Of a stretch of DNA of 64,000 nucleotides, positions 62,564-64,000 are shown piece by piece (positions within the stretch are counted from its first letter, which is position 1; every line of letters starts with the position of its first letter). Where the stretch lies: NCBI GenBank assembly GCA_016284875.1, contig JAEEPS010000007.1, forward strand, positions 1 to 64,000, in the 5' to 3' direction. The position numbers were made by a program, and so were the translations under genes. The DNA comes from Salinivirgaceae bacterium. Lineage in GTDB: Bacteria; Bacteroidota; Bacteroidia; Bacteroidales; SZUA-534. The notes under the pieces were generated by a model. The model was not told the origin of the DNA, made no database searches, and saw only the letters and a program-made list of their open reading frames with translations.

Positions 62564-63814
62564 TTAACTGACGATAAGGTCGACCAACTCAATTTTGGTG
62601 GCCGATGCCCGCAGAATGGTAAATCGGAACTTGCCGAACGACACCACGTCCTGCACTTTGGGTATCGCGCCATAGTGCGACAGAATCAATCCTGCCAAAG
62701 TCTCGTACTCTTCCGACACAGGCAGGTCAAGGTCATACTTGTCGTTGATATAATCGATTTCGAGACGGGCCGAGAACTGGAAATGGCTGTTGTTGAACCT
62801 ATGTTCGCGGTAACGCTTCTTGTCGTGCTCGTCCTGGATGTCGCCCACAATCTCCTCCAGAATATCCTCCATGGTGACAATGCCCGATGTTCCTCCAAAC
62901 TCATCGACCACAAGGGCAATGCTGCGGTGGTTCTGGATGAAAAGCGTGAGCAGTTTGTTGGCGGGCATGGTTTCGGGCACAATTGGCAGATTGCGCGTGA
63001 TGGACGCAATGTTGGCAGGGTGCTGGAACATCGATATAGACGGCGCAAACCCGACAACATTGTCGATTGAGCCTTTGTAGACCATTATTTTCGAAAGTCC
63101 GCTGCTGATGAAAAGTTTTTTGAGTTCGTCGATGGACTCATCGATGGAAATGCCCACAATCTCAGGCCGAGGAACCATGCATTCACGCAGTTTGACATCG
63201 GAAAAATCAAGGGCGTTACGGAACAGTTTCACATCGTGCGACTCGTCGTCGTCGCTCGCCTCGGCAATCTTCTCATCGGCAAGCAAATCCCAATTGACCG
63301 CTCCCCAATAGACTGCATCATCGTCGCTTATCTTCTTGCTTGTCAGTCGGTTGGATATGAATCGCGATATGTGATAGGTAATTTTCGAAAGAAAATAGAA
63401 CATGTAATAAAACAGCGCCACGGGTACCGACATGATTTTCAGTAGGTTGCCCGACTCGTGAAAAGTCAGCATCTTGGGCAGAATCTCATCGGCCAAAAGG
63501 TAGAGCAGGCACGCAACCGCCATCTGAATCGCAACTATGACCATCGCGTTCAGCGGCAACATCTGCCACACATCGTTCTGGCCAGCCACCACCATCGCCA
63601 GCAAAACCACAACCAGAAGGTTGCCAATGGCCATTGTGGAGTAATACTGGGCGGGCTTATCGATGTACAGTTCAATCATTTGCGAGAAATAACTATTCTG
63701 CTTCTTGTCAAGTTCAATTCGCAATTTGTTGGCCGAGACGAACGCCACCTCCATCATCGCAAAAAAGAATGCGAACAGAAGCAACACCAATATTAATATA
63801 GCCTGCACTATCAT
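62564..63814 (-). CDS. CorC/HlyC (CNNM/hemolysin-family) transporter-like protein
   Basis: 416 residues. A DUF21 membrane domain (about 1-150, four helices, FAFFFAMMEVAFVSANKLRI and IGNLLVVVLLAMVV), two CBS domains (REC-MVPRPEIVGISIDESID and LFIQNHRSIALVVDEFGGTS), IVTMEDILEEIVGDIQDEHD, and a C-terminal CorC_HlyC domain (EYETLAGLILSHYGAIP). Relatives move or sense magnesium or other divalent cations. Flavobacterial GldE belongs to the same family, but neighbours here do not support that name. ATG at 63814 follows a TATATTTG box. Confidence 0.92.
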   Translation of the reverse strand: MIVQAILILVLLLFAFFFAMMEVAFVSANKLRIELDKKQNSYFSQMIELYIDKPAQYYSTMAIGNLLVVVLLAMVVAGQNDVWQMLPLNAMVIVAIQMAVACLLYLLADEILPKMLTFHESGNLLKIMSVPVALFYYMFYFLSKITYHISRFISNRLTSKKISDDDAVYWGAVNWDLLADEKIAEASDDDESHDVKLFRNALDFSDVKLRECMVPRPEIVGISIDESIDELKKLFISSGLSKIMVYKGSIDNVVGFAPSISMFQHPANIASITRNLPIVPETMPANKLLTLFIQNHRSIALVVDEFGGTSGIVTMEDILEEIVGDIQDEHDKKRYREHRFNNSHFQFSARLEIDYINDKYDLDLPVSEEYETLAGLILSHYGAIPKVQDVVSFGKFRFTILRASATKIELVDLIVS

Positions 63815-63830
63815 TGTGACGATATTTTCA

Positions 63831-63838
63831 CAAATATA
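63831..63838 (-). promoter_or_regulatory. -7 promoter box of the CorC-like gene
   Basis: TATATTTG on the minus strand, a perfect match. An ATTG lies 22 bases upstream. The implied leader is only about 10 nt. Confidence 0.45.
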
Positions 63839-63923
63839 GGTGTGTTAGCATTATCCGCCACAATTCATTCGTTTTTTTTGTCGGCAATGCTGTTCGAAAC
63901 CGCGATTGCATTTACTTTGCACT

Positions 63924-64000
63924 ATGGACAAACTCAATCTACCCGACTACTCGCAGCAGATTCGCGTCAAACAGGCCGAGAATCAGATTTTCGACCCGCT
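63924..64000 (+). CDS. HsdR_N-like (type I restriction R N-terminal domain) protein, 5' end only
   Basis: Only 25 codons are visible: MDKLNLPDYSQQIRV followed by KQAENQIFDP at the window edge. The start matches small Bacteroidota proteins of about 150 residues carrying an HsdR N-terminal nuclease-like domain, which begin with LNLP-Y and reach IFDP or IFD near residue 23. Divergent from the CorC-like gene, 110 bp apart. The call rests on this short stretch. Confidence 0.45.
   Translation, partial: MDKLNLPDYSQQIRVKQAENQIFDP

Noticed and set aside
62564..63814. Naming the CorC-like gene gldE.
   Set aside because: Same family, but gldD and other gliding genes are not adjacent, and CorC/HlyC proteins are common outside gliding bacteria.

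Overview
The window is a chromosomal segment from a member of the Bacteroidota, most likely order Bacteroidales. The signs are the type IX secretion core operon (porP-gldK-gldL-gldM-gldN), the plant/Chlamydia/Bacteroidota-type long IspG, the ftsX-DUF3098-truB-queA gene order, lipoprotein-type LptC, and several promoters of the Bacteroidota form (TTTG, then about 19 bases, then TAnnTTTG). Most start codons lack a Shine-Dalgarno sequence. Nearly all genes lie on the minus strand. I cannot name the species.

Layout. 1-4.5 kb: rimP-nusA-infB (infB cut by the window edge). 4.6-8.3 kb: a DUF3592-like membrane protein, then divergent ribE and ispG. 8.3-12.1 kb: three translationally coupled envelope genes (small outer-membrane barrel, HELGH membrane metalloprotease, helix-hairpin-helix barrel). 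12.2-13.5 kb: a serine hydrolase. 13.6-19.6 kb: the type IX secretion/gliding core. 19.7-23.2 kb: a degenerate arginase-fold gene coupled to topA. 23.4-24.4 kb: a shortened peptide-binding lipoprotein. 24.5-30 kb: queA, truB, DUF3098, ftsX, a small membrane protein, lptC and a TPR protein. 30.0-30.1 kb: tRNA-Arg(CCG).

From 30.2 to 60.1 kb lies a mosaic O-antigen/capsule locus. It has an initiating glycosyl-1-phosphate transferase, a flippase, a polymerase, at least six intact glycosyltransferases and one stub, and modules for dTDP-3-acetamido-3,6-dideoxyhexose (fdtA/fdtC/fdtB-like), UDP-GalNAcA or UDP-GlcNAcA (wbpO/wbpP-like), UDP-GlcA and UDP-GalA (ugd plus 4-epimerase), and GDP-L-fucose (gmd, fcl). 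It also carries modification genes: an IspD/TarI-like cytidylyltransferase, an SDR and LicD; an FkbH-like enzyme; two deacetylases; and acyltransferases. The stretch from about 34 to 45.4 kb is visibly A+T-richer than both sides, and its left edge is a recombination scar where licD abuts the last ~60 codons of a lost glycosyltransferase. A toxin-antitoxin-like pair sits inside the locus at 49.1-50.0 kb. The window ends with ppiD, a CorC/HlyC-type transporter and the start of an HsdR_N-like gene.

The most unusual signal is a family of intergenic inverted elements whose arms are short words repeated in strict phase (7, 9 or 10 bp). One 505-bp copy, between gmd and fcl, encloses a single GxxExxY-family gene and nothing else. 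Gene-less or decayed relatives lie at 6.3, 33.6, 50.3 and 57.5 kb, each next to the end of a coding sequence. No transposase is visible anywhere in the window.
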